From contig JAHBTK010000005.1 of the NCBI GenBank assembly GCA_019638625.1, positions 496,001 through 560,000 of the forward strand: a DNA stretch of 64,000 nucleotides, read 5' to 3'. Position numbers and translations under genes: made by a program. The notes below the pieces were generated by a model, which did not search any database, was not told the origin of the DNA, and saw nothing but the letters and a program-made list of their open reading frames with translations. Below are positions 44,141 through 53,377 of this stretch, piece by piece; position 1 is the first letter of the stretch, and each line of letters starts with the position of its first letter. Source of the DNA: Chitinophagaceae bacterium (GTDB lineage Bacteria; Bacteroidota; Bacteroidia; Chitinophagales; Chitinophagaceae).

Positions 44141-45922
44141 CTACATCCTTTCCGGCACTTCAATGCCAGCCAGTTTCATCCCGGACGTGATCACATTGGC
44201 GGTCATCTGGCAAAGCCGCAGGCGCAGTTGTTTTTTATCTTCACTCCCGGCCTTCAACACACGATGTTCGGTAACGAAAGAATTAAATGTTTTGGCGAGG
44301 TCATAACAGTAGCTGATAACCACAGAAGGATTGTATTCGGCAGCCGCCTGTTCAATAACTACCGGGTATTGTTCCAGTAGCATGATCAGTTCCTTTTCGA
44401 GCGGTAGCAGCCCCTCGTTTCCTTCCGGTGTATAAGTTTCGTTCACCGCTTCATTTCTCAGGATGGCTTTAGCCCGGGCATGGGAAAACTGAACAAAGGA
44501 AGCCGTAAACCCATGAAAATCGATGCTTTCTTCGGGATTAAAGATCATACGCTTTTTGGGATCTACCCGCAGGATAAAAAACTTAAGTGCTCCCAGCCCA
44601 ATGGTATTATATAATTTCAGTAACTCCTCTTCCGTGAACCCGCTTACCTTTCCCAACTCTTCTGTTTTTTGCCTGGCCACGTTTATCATCTCATCCATGA
44701 TATCATCGGCATCCACCACGGTGCCTTCCCGGGTCTTCATACGACCGGTCGGCAGTTCCACCATGCCATAGCTCAGATGATATATCCCCTCTGAAGAAGG
44801 AAGTCCCAGCTTTTCGCAGATCAGCTTCAATACCTTGAAATGATAGTTCTGCTCATCTCCCACCACGTATATGCTGCTGTCGTATTTGTATTCATCGTAT
44901 TTCTGTATCGCCAGTCCGATATCCTGGGTGATATATACCGCCGTTCCGTCCTTACGCTGTACGATCTTTTCATCCAGTCCGTCGGCGGTGAGGTCTACCC
45001 ATACGCTGTTGTCCTCTTTTTTATAAAAAACTCCTTTCTCCAACCCTTCGGCTACCAGCTTTTTTCCCAACAGGTAGGTATCGCTTTCATAATACATTTT
45101 ATCAAACGAAACCCCTACCCTTTTATAGGTCACGTCAAATCCTGCATATACCCAACTGTTCATTTCCTGCCAGAGCGCCAATACCTCCGGCTTACCGGCT
45201 TCCCAGTCCACCAGCATCTGCTGGGCTTCCAGCATAATAGGAGCTTTTTTCTCCGCATCTTCTTTATTCAACCCGGTTGCCATTAAATCTGCAACCTGCT
45301 TTTTCATTTCGTTACCAAACATCACGTAATAATCACCTACCAGGTGATCGCCTTTTATACCTGTTGTTTCCGGGGTGGCGCCATTGGCAAAATGTTTCCA
45401 GGCCACCATGCTCTTGCAGATATGGATCCCCCGGTCGTTGGCAATACAGGTTTTATGGATCATATATCCCGCCGCATCCAGTATTTCGGAAACACTCCAG
45501 CCCAGGAAAATATTACGCAGGTGCCCCAGATGCAGGGGTTTGTTGGTATTGGGAGAAGCATATTCAACAACAACAGATCTCCCGTTCTTTTCCTTTTTAC
45601 CGAAATCGGGATTATTATAGTTACCGGTCAGCACGTCCACCCAATAGCTATCTGAAACAGTGAGGTTCAGGAACCCTTTGATGATATTATAGGCTGTAAA
45701 AACAGGACTGTGATGCTGCAGCAGGTGATCACCCAGCAGCTTACCCAGCCCGTCCGGCGATTGCCTGAGGGGCTTCAGCAATCCAAACATTACCACCGTG
45801 TAATCCCCTTCAAATTCCGGCTTGGTTTTATTGATCTGGAATTCTTTTCCTGAAAAAGACTGTTGAAACAGCTCATTCAACGCCTGCACAACATGACCCT
45901 GGATAACAGCAGCTATAGACAT
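44141..45922 (-). CDS. argS: Arginine-tRNA ligase ArgS
   Basis: 593 residues. N-terminal Arg-tRNA synthetase domain, class-I signature HLGH within SPNTNKPLHLGHLRNIFL, a KMSKS-equivalent region MKTREGTVVDADDI (as usual for ArgS, without the strict KMSKS), and a C-terminal DALR anticodon-binding domain (about 470-593, SFVQFSHARAKAILRN). It charges tRNA-Arg. Length is typical. It is monocistronic. Confidence 0.96.
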   Translation of the reverse strand: MSIAAVIQGHVVQALNELFQQSFSGKEFQINKTKPEFEGDYTVVMFGLLKPLRQSPDGLGKLLGDHLLQHHSPVFTAYNIIKGFLNLTVSDSYWVDVLTGNYNNPDFGKKEKNGRSVVVEYASPNTNKPLHLGHLRNIFLGWSVSEILDAAGYMIHKTCIANDRGIHICKSMVAWKHFANGATPETTGIKGDHLVGDYYVMFGNEMKKQVADLMATGLNKEDAEKKAPIMLEAQQMLVDWEAGKPEVLALWQEMNSWVYAGFDVTYKRVGVSFDKMYYESDTYLLGKKLVAEGLEKGVFYKKEDNSVWVDLTADGLDEKIVQRKDGTAVYITQDIGLAIQKYDEYKYDSSIYVVGDEQNYHFKVLKLICEKLGLPSSEGIYHLSYGMVELPTGRMKTREGTVVDADDIMDEMINVARQKTEELGKVSGFTEEELLKLYNTIGLGALKFFILRVDPKKRMIFNPEESIDFHGFTASFVQFSHARAKAILRNEAVNETYTPEGNEGLLPLEKELIMLLEQYPVVIEQAAAEYNPSVVISYCYDLAKTFNSFVTEHRVLKAGSEDKKQLRLRLCQMTANVITSGMKLAGIEVPERM

Positions 45923-46065
45923 ATTTTTTCTTTATGGGCTGCAAAAATAAGGCAGGGCGGCGTAAGAACAGAGGGTATTCCGGATTTTCGCCATAAAGCC
46001 CGGGACCGGCAAGGGATAAGTACGGCAATGATGTGATATATTTGCTCCTCCAACAACGATATATT

Positions 46066-47142
46066 ATGAAGAAAACTGCCCGATTGCTTGTACTCGCCCT
46101 GCTGCTGCTGCAGACGGCTTCCTTTGGTCAACAGGCTGCTTATACGTCCCCTGCTCTGTCGGATAAGCAGTCCTGGAGCATGATCATGCTGCCGGATCCG
46201 CAAACCTACCAGAAATTTGCCCGCAATCAGCCGATATTTGACCTGATGACGGCCTGGATTGAGGACAATATCGAAAAGCTAAATATAAAACTCGTTATCT
46301 GCACCGGCGACCTGGTAGAGCAAAATGAAATGATCAACCCGAACGGTATCAACGGCGACCAGCCCAGTAAAAGGCAATGGGAGTCCGTTTCGCGCTCATT
46401 CAATAAACTGGATGGAAAAGTGCCTTACCTGCTGGCTGCCGGTAATCACGACTATGGCTACTCGAATATCAGCGTTCGCCGCTCCAACTACAACCGGTAT
46501 TTTCCGGTGGATAAAAATCCGCTCGTACAAAAAATGGTACGCGAAGTAGCGCTGAATGCAGAAGGTATCCCTACCCTGGAAAATGCCAGCTTCGAATTTG
46601 TATCGCCCACCGGGCGGCAGTTCCTGTTCTTCACGCTGGAGTTTGCCCCCCGCGATACGGTGTTGGCCTGGGCAAAAAAAGTAAGCAACAATGAGAAATA
46701 CAAAAACCATACCCTGTCAGTGCTTACACATTCTTATCTCAATTCAAAAAATGAACGGCTCGTCAAAGAAAATTATCCGGTAGAAGATGGGAACTACGGT
46801 GAAGCCATCTGGCAAAAGCTGGTACAGCCTTCTTCCAATTTTCAGTTGGTATTTTCCGGGCATATCGGCGTTCCGAATGATGCCAGGGGACATGTGGGTT
46901 TCAGGACAGATAAAAATGCCGCCGGGAAAAAAGTAAGTCAGATGGTATTTAATGCCCAGGCAATGGGTGGCGGATGGCATGGCAATGGGGGTGACGGCTG
47001 GCTGCGCATCCTGGAATTTTTACCGGACGGACGCACCGTGAAAGTGAAGACCTTTTCCCCGTTTTTTGCGATATCTCCCTCCACGCAACACCTGGCATGG
47101 AGAACCGAATCATACGACCAGTTTGATTTCAGCCTGGATTAG
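46066..47142 (+). CDS. Exported metallophosphoesterase
   Basis: 358 residues from the ATG at 46066 (an in-frame ATG at 46033 adds 11 residues ahead of a good signal peptide, KKTARLLVLALLLLQTA). Calcineurin-like metal motifs are visible: LPDPQTY, ICTGDLVEQNE, AAGNHDYGY, VLTHSYLN and FSGHIG. The fold hydrolyses phosphate esters with two metal ions; the cleaved substrate is unknown. It is divergent from argS and followed by a weak hairpin. Confidence 0.9.
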   Translation: MKKTARLLVLALLLLQTASFGQQAAYTSPALSDKQSWSMIMLPDPQTYQKFARNQPIFDLMTAWIEDNIEKLNIKLVICTGDLVEQNEMINPNGINGDQPSKRQWESVSRSFNKLDGKVPYLLAAGNHDYGYSNISVRRSNYNRYFPVDKNPLVQKMVREVALNAEGIPTLENASFEFVSPTGRQFLFFTLEFAPRDTVLAWAKKVSNNEKYKNHTLSVLTHSYLNSKNERLVKENYPVEDGNYGEAIWQKLVQPSSNFQLVFSGHIGVPNDARGHVGFRTDKNAAGKKVSQMVFNAQAMGGGWHGNGGDGWLRILEFLPDGRTVKVKTFSPFFAISPSTQHLAWRTESYDQFDFSLD

Positions 47143-47147
47143 TGATG

Positions 47148-47166
47148 AAAACCTATAAGGTTTTTT
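47148..47166 (+). terminator. Short hairpin terminator after the metallophosphoesterase
   Basis: Stem AAAACCT / AGGTTTT (47148-47154 with 47158-47164), loop ATA, followed by TT. It lies six bases after the stop codon. Confidence 0.6.
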
Positions 47167-47183
47167 AGCACCTCCCAGGTTTT

Positions 47184-47564
47184 TTATTCCCGCGTATACA
47201 CATTCCACCCGTGATCCTCCGCAGCATCAGCGGCAGGAACGGAAAAGCTTTCCGCTTCTTCCCTGGTGGTGCATTTACGTTTGTAAATCGTTACCTGTCC
47301 GTCGCTGATATCCCTGAAGAACATAAGAAAGTACACGCCTTCTTTGTCGCCCCCGCTGCCGAGGGTAATGCATCGCTGTTCTCCGGGATCAAAAAACACC
47401 AGGTTTTGTGTATAAGCTGTAGTATGTGCAGGCCCTGTCATCGAATACTCTATGTGCCCGGGAAAAAATTCATGCACAGAAGTTTGTTTGCCCGAACCGG
47501 GAATTTCAAACTCCCATGTGTATTTTCCTATGACCGGCATACCCGTTATTGTTTGTGTTTCCAT
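47184..47564 (-). CDS. Small beta-rich protein of unknown function
   Basis: 126 residues with no signal peptide. Strand pattern VIGKYTWEFEIPGSG, HEFFPGHIEYSM and GVYFLMFFRDISDGQVTIYK resembles a small calycin or MoaF-like barrel, but this is only a guess. The start is the ATG at 47562-47564. It is convergent with the metallophosphoesterase gene. Confidence 0.55.
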   Translation of the reverse strand: METQTITGMPVIGKYTWEFEIPGSGKQTSVHEFFPGHIEYSMTGPAHTTAYTQNLVFFDPGEQRCITLGSGGDKEGVYFLMFFRDISDGQVTIYKRKCTTREEAESFSVPAADAAEDHGWNVYTRE

Positions 47565-47695
47565 AACTGATCATTAAAATGTGATATGGAAACAAAACTA
47601 CAATATCCATAATAAAGGACAAGAAAGTATTTTATTATTTTCCGGGAACTTCTTTCGAATTCAGGAAAAAATACCGGTCAATGATCTCCGGTCAT

Positions 47696-48277
47696 TCATC
47701 TCCCTGCCGGGATGTCCTTTTCCGGTTGTATGCTCCATGCTGCCCGGTGCAGGGTCAGTTTGGGAGTTTCAATATCCATACTCAGTTCTATCCAGCCCGC
47801 ATGCCGTTTGTTTTGAATCGTGATCAGGATGGGGAGATAGCGATGCTGAACATTTTTCCACGGCCCTGTCCAGGTGTGAACGCCGGTACCCGAATGTTTG
47901 GTATTTCGTACCAACACCATCTGCGAGACATTCGCCCACTGGTACCCTTCCGGATCCGCGATGGTAATCACCTGGTCTTTTTCCATCACCATCGAAAACT
48001 CCGCGTCATCTGTTGGTGAGTAAGCATCGTCGTACGTGAATACAAAAAACTCCTGTTTCATGGCATTATCGCCCGGGCTGGCATATTCCCATTCTCCAAA
48101 ACGAAAATCACGGATGCCGTCATTGTTGATATCCAGCATTACGCGTTCCCCTACCCGGACTACCTGGTTCTTCAGGTCGAGGTATTTCATGGTTTCTTCC
48201 TTTGGCGGAGGGATTACTTCTTTCTTTTTGCATCCGATAGCTAATAGCACGAGGCTTATCAAAATCAACTGTTTCAT
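47696..48277 (-). CDS. Lipoprotein of unknown function
   Basis: 193 residues with a lipobox (LVLLAIGC, Cys about 16), then KKKEVIPPP and a beta-rich mature part that begins with an EF-hand-like DINNDGIRDF segment, as in FG-GAP and other calcium-binding surface proteins. No family recognised. It is isolated from other genes on this strand by ~130 bases. Confidence 0.7.
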   Translation of the reverse strand: MKQLILISLVLLAIGCKKKEVIPPPKEETMKYLDLKNQVVRVGERVMLDINNDGIRDFRFGEWEYASPGDNAMKQEFFVFTYDDAYSPTDDAEFSMVMEKDQVITIADPEGYQWANVSQMVLVRNTKHSGTGVHTWTGPWKNVQHRYLPILITIQNKRHAGWIELSMDIETPKLTLHRAAWSIQPEKDIPAGR

Positions 48278-48507
48278 ATTTTTTATTTTTTAAAGCGGAT
48301 GATAAAGAATCATCCTTTCATTCCATGCAAATTTCTATTGCCGGGATTTCCCTGAAAACCGGTTCAGGTATGAAATGCTAAAAACAGCGATCAACTGTTC
48401 CTGCAGGTTTCAGGATGATCAATTCATACATTCTTCATAACTGTTCATAACAGTACATTTTGTTTTGCCCGTTCGTTGCTTCTAATTTTCATTTTCAAAC
48501 AACCAAT

Positions 48508-49056
48508 ATGGGATTTAACTTATTCAAAGGTTTCAACAATCATAAAAGCGGGGAATATTTCCGTTGTATTTCCCATTCCAGGGAAGAATTTACATTTGAC
48601 TGGATGGTAGCACCGGGAGGATATGTCCCGTTTGAACATGTGCACCTCTGCCAGGAGGAGGTTTTTTACATAAAGGAAGGAAAAATAAAATTTATCATTG
48701 ATGGCAGGGAAGTCACCGGAAAAAAAGGTGATACCGTGATCGTTCCAAAAGGAAAAACGCATATAGCATACAATGCCTCGGAGAATACGCTTCATTGCGT
48801 GGTAAGCTATCGTCCGGCGCTGGACAGCTACCGCATTTTTCAGTGTATGGCGGGGTTGACAACAGATGACCATACTGATACCAGAGGCCAGGTAAGCATT
48901 CCTAAAATGTGTTTTTTTATTACCCGTATGAAGAGCAAAGCGCTGACCAGGCCATCTTCCATTCCTCCCTACCTTTTTACATTCGCTTTGCGCCTTTCCT
49001 TTTTTGCAGGTAAATTATTCGGCTGGGACCGGCTGTACAGAAAGTATACTGAATAG
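48508..49056 (+). CDS. Cupin-domain protein
   Basis: 182 residues from the ATG at 48508 (an ATG at 48460 adds 16 residues). The cupin core has PFEHVHLCQEEVFYIKEGKI (a metal-binding His pair and Glu) and KTHIAYNASENTLHCVV. Cupins include isomerases, dioxygenases and storage or sensor proteins; none of these can be assigned here. A C-terminal ~60 residues, including PPYLFTFALRLSFFAGKLFG, look like an additional membrane-associated helix. Confidence 0.78.
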   Translation: MGFNLFKGFNNHKSGEYFRCISHSREEFTFDWMVAPGGYVPFEHVHLCQEEVFYIKEGKIKFIIDGREVTGKKGDTVIVPKGKTHIAYNASENTLHCVVSYRPALDSYRIFQCMAGLTTDDHTDTRGQVSIPKMCFFITRMKSKALTRPSSIPPYLFTFALRLSFFAGKLFGWDRLYRKYTE

Positions 49057-49120
49057 AAAAGAGGCTGCTCTTTGCCGAGACAGCCTCCTGGTTTTCCAAC
49101 TGGTCCTTCAGATTGCTGGG

Positions 49121-49678
49121 TTACCAGTTAGTGAGTCTGAAATGGTTTTTCTCAGTGTCCGGCGCATTCTTTGTAAAACTGGTCACCATCCATTTTTGCC
49201 CTTCACTATCTGTTACTTCTTCGTAGTACAGTTTGATGGTGTTAAGCTCATTCCTGGCAGCATCCCTGTTAAAATTCTGACCGGATGAGCAGGAATAAAA
49301 TCCCCTGAAATTTCCCTGCCTGGGATAAAAGGTGAGCGTTTTTTCCTGCACATCAAAGGCGGTAGTTCCTTTAAAATAGCTGAATGCTTCTGTAGCACAG
49401 GCGCCGGTATGGGTTTTGATCACCTGGAAAAACTCCGCTTCTCCGTTTGGTTTAAACGTGAATGCCCTGGAACTCTGATAGGGATTACCCACATATTGCC
49501 CGTCATAGGTCCACCACTGGCTCATAGCAAAATTTCCGTTTAGCCATTGCCCACGCAAAAACGAAGGCGTTTCAGTTTTAGGTGTATCCGTGATCAGGTC
49601 TTTCCCGTCACTATCCTTTTCGCAACTCAGCAGGAATAAACATCCCGCAGTAATTAGTGATAATAATACATGTTTCAT
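49121..49678 (-). CDS. Lipoprotein of unknown function
   Basis: 185 residues from the ATG at 49676-49678 (an upstream ATG at 49732 adds 18 residues before the signal peptide). Lipobox LFLLSC leads to EKDSDGKD. The mature part is a lipocalin-like barrel that starts LRGQWLNGNFAMSQWWTYDG and ends FRLTNW. Ligand unknown. It resembles small surface lipoproteins that are common in Bacteroidota. Confidence 0.72.
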   Translation of the reverse strand: MKHVLLSLITAGCLFLLSCEKDSDGKDLITDTPKTETPSFLRGQWLNGNFAMSQWWTYDGQYVGNPYQSSRAFTFKPNGEAEFFQVIKTHTGACATEAFSYFKGTTAFDVQEKTLTFYPRQGNFRGFYSCSSGQNFNRDAARNELNTIKLYYEEVTDSEGQKWMVTSFTKNAPDTEKNHFRLTNW

Positions 49679-50185
49679 AATACGACACATTAAAGTTTGC
49701 CGCAAATCTGAAACAATCCCATGCCGTATCAAAGCATATGCTGTATGGAATGCGGTTCATGCTGAATGGAATGATGATGCATGTGCGCGTGAGAAACTAT
49801 CAGGTGGGCGACGGGGAAAACTTGTCCGTTGTGGCAGATTACCGCAATTCCCCGGCCCCGAACGTTCGGAAGCCCTGATTAAGCTTTTGCACTAATGTGG
49901 CTTCAGCTATAGCACCCTGATACATTATACAATAAAGAGATCAGGCGCTATTTCTCACAGATCACACGGATTTGCACAGATATATCTCCCTTTTCTGTGT
50001 GTATCTGTGTTATCTGTGTGATAAAACCATCGGTAGACAACGGTTGTATCGGTATGGATTATCCTGGAATAGTGGATTTATCATCGCTGACTTTATATGT
50101 CATGGCTCAATGATTGAGGAGCCCTAATCGGGTACTTAAATTGACGCACCTGGTCAGCGTACAGTAAAGATCAGGTATGCCCTCA
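49679..50185. other. Intergenic gap with CACAGAT palindrome
   Basis: No supported gene in these 507 bases; the only plus-strand ORF of note (49738-49881, 47 codons, MLYGMRFMLNGMMMHVRVRN) has no homology I recognise. An imperfect palindrome at 49961-50022 pairs ATCACACGGATttgCACAGATA with its complement (TATCTGTGttATCTGTGTGAT) and belongs to the family of CACAGAT repeats. It may serve as a terminator for a neighbour, but no T-run is visible. Confidence 0.5.
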
Positions 50186-50947
50186 TCATTTCCCCATCCA
50201 TTTTTTAAACAACGTAACCTTCTCCCGGCTTACGAGCACTTCTTTATCAATTTCCGGTTTTAACTGAAGAATCAACCGGTTTCCAAAATAGTCATCGATC
50301 TTGACAATTGCAGGGACAGTTATGAAAAAAGACCGGCTGATACGGAAAAAATGATCGGGGTGCAGCATTTCCTCCAATTCATCCATAGTGTAGTCCACCA
50401 CGAATTTTTTATTGTCGGTGGTTTTGAAAAAATTGAGCCTGCCATCGCTGAAAAAGTAAGCAATATCACCTACCTCTATACTAATCAGCCGCTGCCCGTT
50501 TTTCACCAGAAACCTTTTCCGGTATTCTCTGGGCACGAGTTTTTGCCTGAGCTCATTTACCAGGTTACTGATATTATTATCCGATTTTTCTTTTTGCAGG
50601 GTATGAAATTTCCGGAAAGCTGCCTGCAGGTCTTCGGTTTGCACCGGCTTCAGCAGGTAATCAATACTGTTTACCTTAAATGCCTTTAAAGCATATTCAT
50701 CGTAGCTGGTAGTGAATATCACAGGGCATTTTACTTCCGTTAACGTAAAAATATTGAAGCTCTGTCCATCCGCCAGTTCAATGTCCATCAATATCAGATC
50801 AGGCGCCGGGTTTTCCTGCAACCAATCTACGGTATCCCTTATACTATCGGTAATACCGGTAATCTCTACCTCTTCGTCTATGGCTAAAAGTGTTTTCTGG
50901 AGCTTTTTTACGGCGAGGTCTTCGTCTTCTACTATGAGTATTTTCAT
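50186..50947 (-). CDS. LytTR-type response regulator
   Basis: 253 residues. A receiver domain (1-120) with Asp55 in LMDIELADG leads into a C-terminal LytTR DNA-binding domain (about 145-250, GDIAYFFSDGRLNFFKTTDN and RISRSFFITVPAIVKIDDYF). It is the last gene of a three-gene unit with two LytS-like kinases upstream. Target unknown. Confidence 0.93.
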   Translation of the reverse strand: MKILIVEDEDLAVKKLQKTLLAIDEEVEITGITDSIRDTVDWLQENPAPDLILMDIELADGQSFNIFTLTEVKCPVIFTTSYDEYALKAFKVNSIDYLLKPVQTEDLQAAFRKFHTLQKEKSDNNISNLVNELRQKLVPREYRKRFLVKNGQRLISIEVGDIAYFFSDGRLNFFKTTDNKKFVVDYTMDELEEMLHPDHFFRISRSFFITVPAIVKIDDYFGNRLILQLKPEIDKEVLVSREKVTLFKKWMGK

Positions 50948-50988
50948 TTTGTATAATTTATTGGTATGGTTATTATTCGCTTCTTCAA

Positions 50989-52026
50989 TTACTTTTCCTT
51001 TATCAGCGGCAGTTTTACCACATAACTTCCATCCTGCCGTCCTGCTTCGAACCGGGTTTCATTCAGCAAAAGGTATTTCGCCTGTATATTTTTCAATCCG
51101 ATTCCTGTAGAAGCCTCTTCCACCTGCTTAAGCTGCAACGTGTTTTTAACAACCAGGAAAGGTTCATTCTCTGTATAAAGCTCAATAAGCAAAGGCTCTT
51201 TTTTACTGACTACATTGTGCTTCACAGCATTTTCCACAAGCAATTGCAGGCTCAAAGTTGGCAGGAGAAAAGAAAAATATGACTCATCCACCCGTATGCC
51301 TACCTGCAATGCTGATCCATAGCGTGTTTTCAGGAGTTCCAGGAAGCTCTGAATAAATTTTATTTCGTTGTTGAGGGTCGTCAGGTCATTCTGGTTGGCA
51401 TTCAAAAGATAACGATACACTTTGCTCAACTCATTTAAAAACTGGTCCGCTCTTATTTTATCCTCACTGATGAGACCTGACAGGGTATTAAAGCAGTTAA
51501 ACAGGAAATGGGGGTTGACCTGCGCCTTCAGGTTTTCAAACTCCTGTTCCGTTTTCATCTGCTGAAGGAGTTCTTTCTCCGTAAGGTTTTCCTTGTATTG
51601 CTGAATGATATATACCACTTCCCACAATGTTTCAAATACAAGATTTACAACAATCCCCTGTAAAAGCCACAGTTTTAATGCCTGTTGACTGTAGTTGTAC
51701 CCGAAAAGGTGAAAGTGTGCGTAAATGGCATGAATAATAACTACGGATGGTACCATTACCAGCGGGTAAACAAATAATTTGAACAGGATCCGTTTTGCCG
51801 TGAGCCTGAGGCCCGGAAACCGGAGGGTAATGCGGGTATGATACTGGCTATGCATGTACCACGACACCACTGCAAGTGCAAATAATATAGGAAAAGAAAC
51901 AAACCATAACTGCGGATCGTGGTATATACGGTCTCCATACAGGATATAATGTACATACCACCCGATCAGGGGCATGGAGATCAGGAATCCATGAAATTCG
52001 TAGGTAGGAGGTTTATGAAACTTCAT
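50989..52026 (-). CDS. LytS-type histidine kinase (His_kinase family)
   Basis: 345 residues. Four membrane helices (about 15-145), then a His_kinase domain: phosphoacceptor His173 in NPHFLFNCFN, N-box VENAVKHN (264-271) and a GIGLKNI box (308-314). All catalytic elements are present. It overlaps the upstream kinase by four bases (ATGA) and is the likely catalytic partner for the regulator at 50186. Confidence 0.93.
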   Translation of the reverse strand: MKFHKPPTYEFHGFLISMPLIGWYVHYILYGDRIYHDPQLWFVSFPILFALAVVSWYMHSQYHTRITLRFPGLRLTAKRILFKLFVYPLVMVPSVVIIHAIYAHFHLFGYNYSQQALKLWLLQGIVVNLVFETLWEVVYIIQQYKENLTEKELLQQMKTEQEFENLKAQVNPHFLFNCFNTLSGLISEDKIRADQFLNELSKVYRYLLNANQNDLTTLNNEIKFIQSFLELLKTRYGSALQVGIRVDESYFSFLLPTLSLQLLVENAVKHNVVSKKEPLLIELYTENEPFLVVKNTLQLKQVEEASTGIGLKNIQAKYLLLNETRFEAGRQDGSYVVKLPLIKEK

Positions 52027-53072
52027 AACACGGAAAAGGTTTGGGTGAACAATGGCAGTGTAATAGTCCGTATCGTATCTGTTTCGATCACTTCTACTTC
52101 TTCAGCGCCCATCAGCCGGTATTTCGTGATAAGATTATCAAGCCCTTCCAAAAGTGTTCCTTCATCAATAATTATTTTAGTTTGAATGGAATGTTGTATC
52201 ACAAGCTTGTTCATTTTGCCGGTAATGCGGAGTTGAAGCGGCTCCGATTTGCTGGCAGCATTGGTATAAATAATATTTTCCAGGATCACCTGCAAACTGA
52301 GTGGCGGTAAAAACCTGTTCATAATATTTTCCGGGACATCAATGTCAAACTGCACCGCGGACCCAAACCGGACCGCTATAAGATGCAAATAAGAGCGGGC
52401 GAATTTCACTTCCTGCTCCAGCAGAACCAGTTGTTCATCATCCGTTCTTAACATATACCGGTGCACTTTTGTCATTTCGTTCAGGAAATGCTCTGCCTGT
52501 TCTTCGTTTTCACTTATCAGGGAAGACAGTGAGTTAAAACAATTGAACAGGAAATGGGGATTAATCTGTCCTTTCAGTCCATATAACCTGCTTTTCTGGT
52601 AAGCGTTTTTCAACTGCTCCGTTTCCGTAACCGCTTTTTTCCATCTTGACCAGTTAACGGCTCCTTCGTTGATAAATGTGATAACCGTGCTGGCAAAACA
52701 CCCAAACCCCAGCACCCAAAGGAAATTATCTCTCACCGGCTGGCAGGGAAGTGTTATCAAATTTTCATAATATGCATAAAAACCCAGTATCAGGAAAATA
52801 TTCATTATGTAAAACACCGGTAGCATCAATCCTATTCTTTTGAACAAGTCCTGGCTGGAAGGAAGCCGTCTTTGAATAAACCCGCCTGTAACGCCAAATA
52901 CAAAGTATCCCGCAAAAAAATAGATCATGGTAAGTCCCGCGTACGACAGGAAGAGGGATGTTGAACTGTAAACACACTCACCCAGCGCCATAAAGTTGAT
53001 AATGATCGTGTAAGGGAAAATTACACATAAAAAAACCCGGAGTTCTTTATCGCTGTACTGTTGTAATGCCAT
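52023..53072 (-). CDS. LytS-like histidine kinase homologue with degenerate ATPase domain
   Basis: 349 residues from the ATG at 53070-53072 (an upstream in-frame ATG at 53273 would add 67 residues without a domain). It has membrane helices (about 12-135) and keeps the phosphoacceptor His173 in NPHFLFNCFN, at exactly the same position as its neighbour. The ATPase part is altered: the N-box reads LENIIYTN (264-271) in place of VENAVKHN, and the glycine box reads TLLEGLDNL (306-314) in place of a TGIGLKNI. It probably cannot bind ATP well and may act as a partner or a phosphate acceptor in a heterodimer. This is inferred from sequence only. Confidence 0.85.
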   Translation of the reverse strand: MALQQYSDKELRVFLCVIFPYTIIINFMALGECVYSSTSLFLSYAGLTMIYFFAGYFVFGVTGGFIQRRLPSSQDLFKRIGLMLPVFYIMNIFLILGFYAYYENLITLPCQPVRDNFLWVLGFGCFASTVITFINEGAVNWSRWKKAVTETEQLKNAYQKSRLYGLKGQINPHFLFNCFNSLSSLISENEEQAEHFLNEMTKVHRYMLRTDDEQLVLLEQEVKFARSYLHLIAVRFGSAVQFDIDVPENIMNRFLPPLSLQVILENIIYTNAASKSEPLQLRITGKMNKLVIQHSIQTKIIIDEGTLLEGLDNLITKYRLMGAEEVEVIETDTIRTITLPLFTQTFSVL

Positions 53073-53377
53073 TACACTAAAAATAAAATACCCCTGGCGC
53101 CGGCAAACGGGGGAATGTATGAATTGTATTTTTTTCGGTTGAATTGGGTGATTTTCCCCTTTTATTGAAGGGACCGGTAATACGCCCGGCCTGGTCAGCA
53201 TACAATAAACAGGGCGTCCCACCCCTGACAAGGTACAAATTATCCGCCAATGAGGTAACTGCCAGACATGCATTTCAAACTTTCTCCAAAAGTCTTCATC
53301 CGGATATTCCTCAATTCATGCAATGCACGATTGCAGGTATCGCAGAATGAGATCAACTTGCGGCAAAATTTAAAACA
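53073..53377. other. Divergent intergenic region between LytS-like operon and lipoprotein
   Basis: 305 bases between divergent genes. It should hold both promoters. I see no convincing gene and no clear TAnnTTTG box. Confidence 0.4.

Noticed and set aside
49738..49881. 47-codon plus-strand ORF in a gap
   Set aside because: No signal peptide, no homology recognised, and no start context; too weak to annotate.
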